A stretch of DNA of 5,938 bases, from assembly GCA_004296145.1 (NCBI GenBank), contig SEBM01000266.1, positions 1 through 5,938 of the forward strand, written 5' to 3'. The notes beneath the pieces are model-generated. The model did no database searches, was not told the DNA's origin, and was given only the letters and a program-made list of their open reading frames with translations. This document shows, one piece after another, positions 5,718 through 5,938 of this stretch. The position numbers and the translations under genes were made by a program. The DNA is from Flavobacterium sp. (GTDB lineage Bacteria > Bacteroidota > Bacteroidia > Flavobacteriales > Flavobacteriaceae). Positions within the stretch are counted from its first letter, which is position 1; each line of letters starts with the position of its first letter.

Positions 5718-5938
5718 GTAACACCTAGAGAATGGTTAGTGCGTTCACCTGAAGATCTGCAGCACTTGTACAAAAATGTGAAAAATTAAATCCCGACTAT
5801 AAAAAAATTTCCACCATCCAGCCGGATTTCCCGACAAATCATCAATTTCCGGATATCGTCAAACATATCCGTACAAACCTGATCCCCCTTAGAGGAGAGG
5901 CAGAAACATTAGAAGGAGAGATGCTGCGTGGATTAGAT
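5718..5938 (+). pseudogene. Frame-disrupted fragment of an unrecognised gene, cut by window end
   Basis: Two overlapping frames look protein-like. Frame 1 (5718-5786) continues in frame after the S41 stop and reads VTPREWLVRSPEDLQHLYKN and a little more to TAA at 5787. Frame 2 (5753-5938) is open to the window edge without a usable start and reads AALVQKCEKLNPDYKKIS, then PDIVKHIRTNLIPLRGEAET and on to LRGLD. One missing T near 5787 would join frame 1 to LNPDYKK, giving a single continuous protein. That suggests a frameshift, with frame 1 as the original upstream part. Neither part resembles the S41 peptidase. I do not recognise the family. It could also be an intact gene whose start I have misjudged. 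Confidence 0.4.

Noticed and set aside
5715..5745. GAGTAACA near the S41 stop as a fifth motif copy
   Set aside because: Two of the four leading G are absent, and the expected position of the second box reads TGCGT, so the fixed-spacing partner is missing.

Overview
The window looks like a piece of a Flavobacterium-type (Bacteroidota) chromosome. It is AT-rich and contains a PKD-domain protein that ends in an outer-membrane beta-barrel, a Bacteroidota-style lipoprotein, an ECF sigma factor coupled to a membrane TPR protein, and the start of an S41 peptidase of a kind I associate with flavobacteria. No rRNA, tRNA, CRISPR array or insertion sequence was seen.

Layout: bases 1-160 hold two copies of an 85-bp-period tandem repeat whose second copy runs into the end of the first gene. 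Three genes lie on the minus strand: a 650-aa PKD/beta-barrel surface protein (151-2103), a 329-aa lipoprotein (2216-3205) followed by a clear intrinsic terminator (2163-2192), and a 99-aa one-helix membrane protein (3349-3648). Diverging on the plus strand are a 194-aa ECF-like sigma factor (3780-4364) and, 2 nt later, a 241-aa probable anti-sigma/TPR membrane protein (4367-5092), closed by a strong terminator (5114-5150). Next comes an S41 peptidase gene that stops after about 160 residues (5235-5717). The remaining 220 bases carry fragments of an unrelated, frame-disrupted reading frame that runs off the window.

The most interesting signal is a bipartite DNA motif present four times: GGGGTAACAA[T/A]T, then [G/C]AT[C/A]T starting exactly 25 nt after the first G. 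The AAC-to-GAT spacer is 17 nt, like the -35/-10 layout of ECF sigma promoters. One copy precedes the 99-aa membrane protein, two in tandem precede the lipoprotein, and a fourth lies inside the sigma factor coding sequence, in sense orientation, pointing at the anti-sigma gene. I infer that this sigma factor recognises the motif. It would drive the two divergent envelope genes and, through the intragenic site, extra synthesis of its own membrane inhibitor as negative feedback. This is a model from sequence alone; the motif and spacing are directly visible, the function is not.
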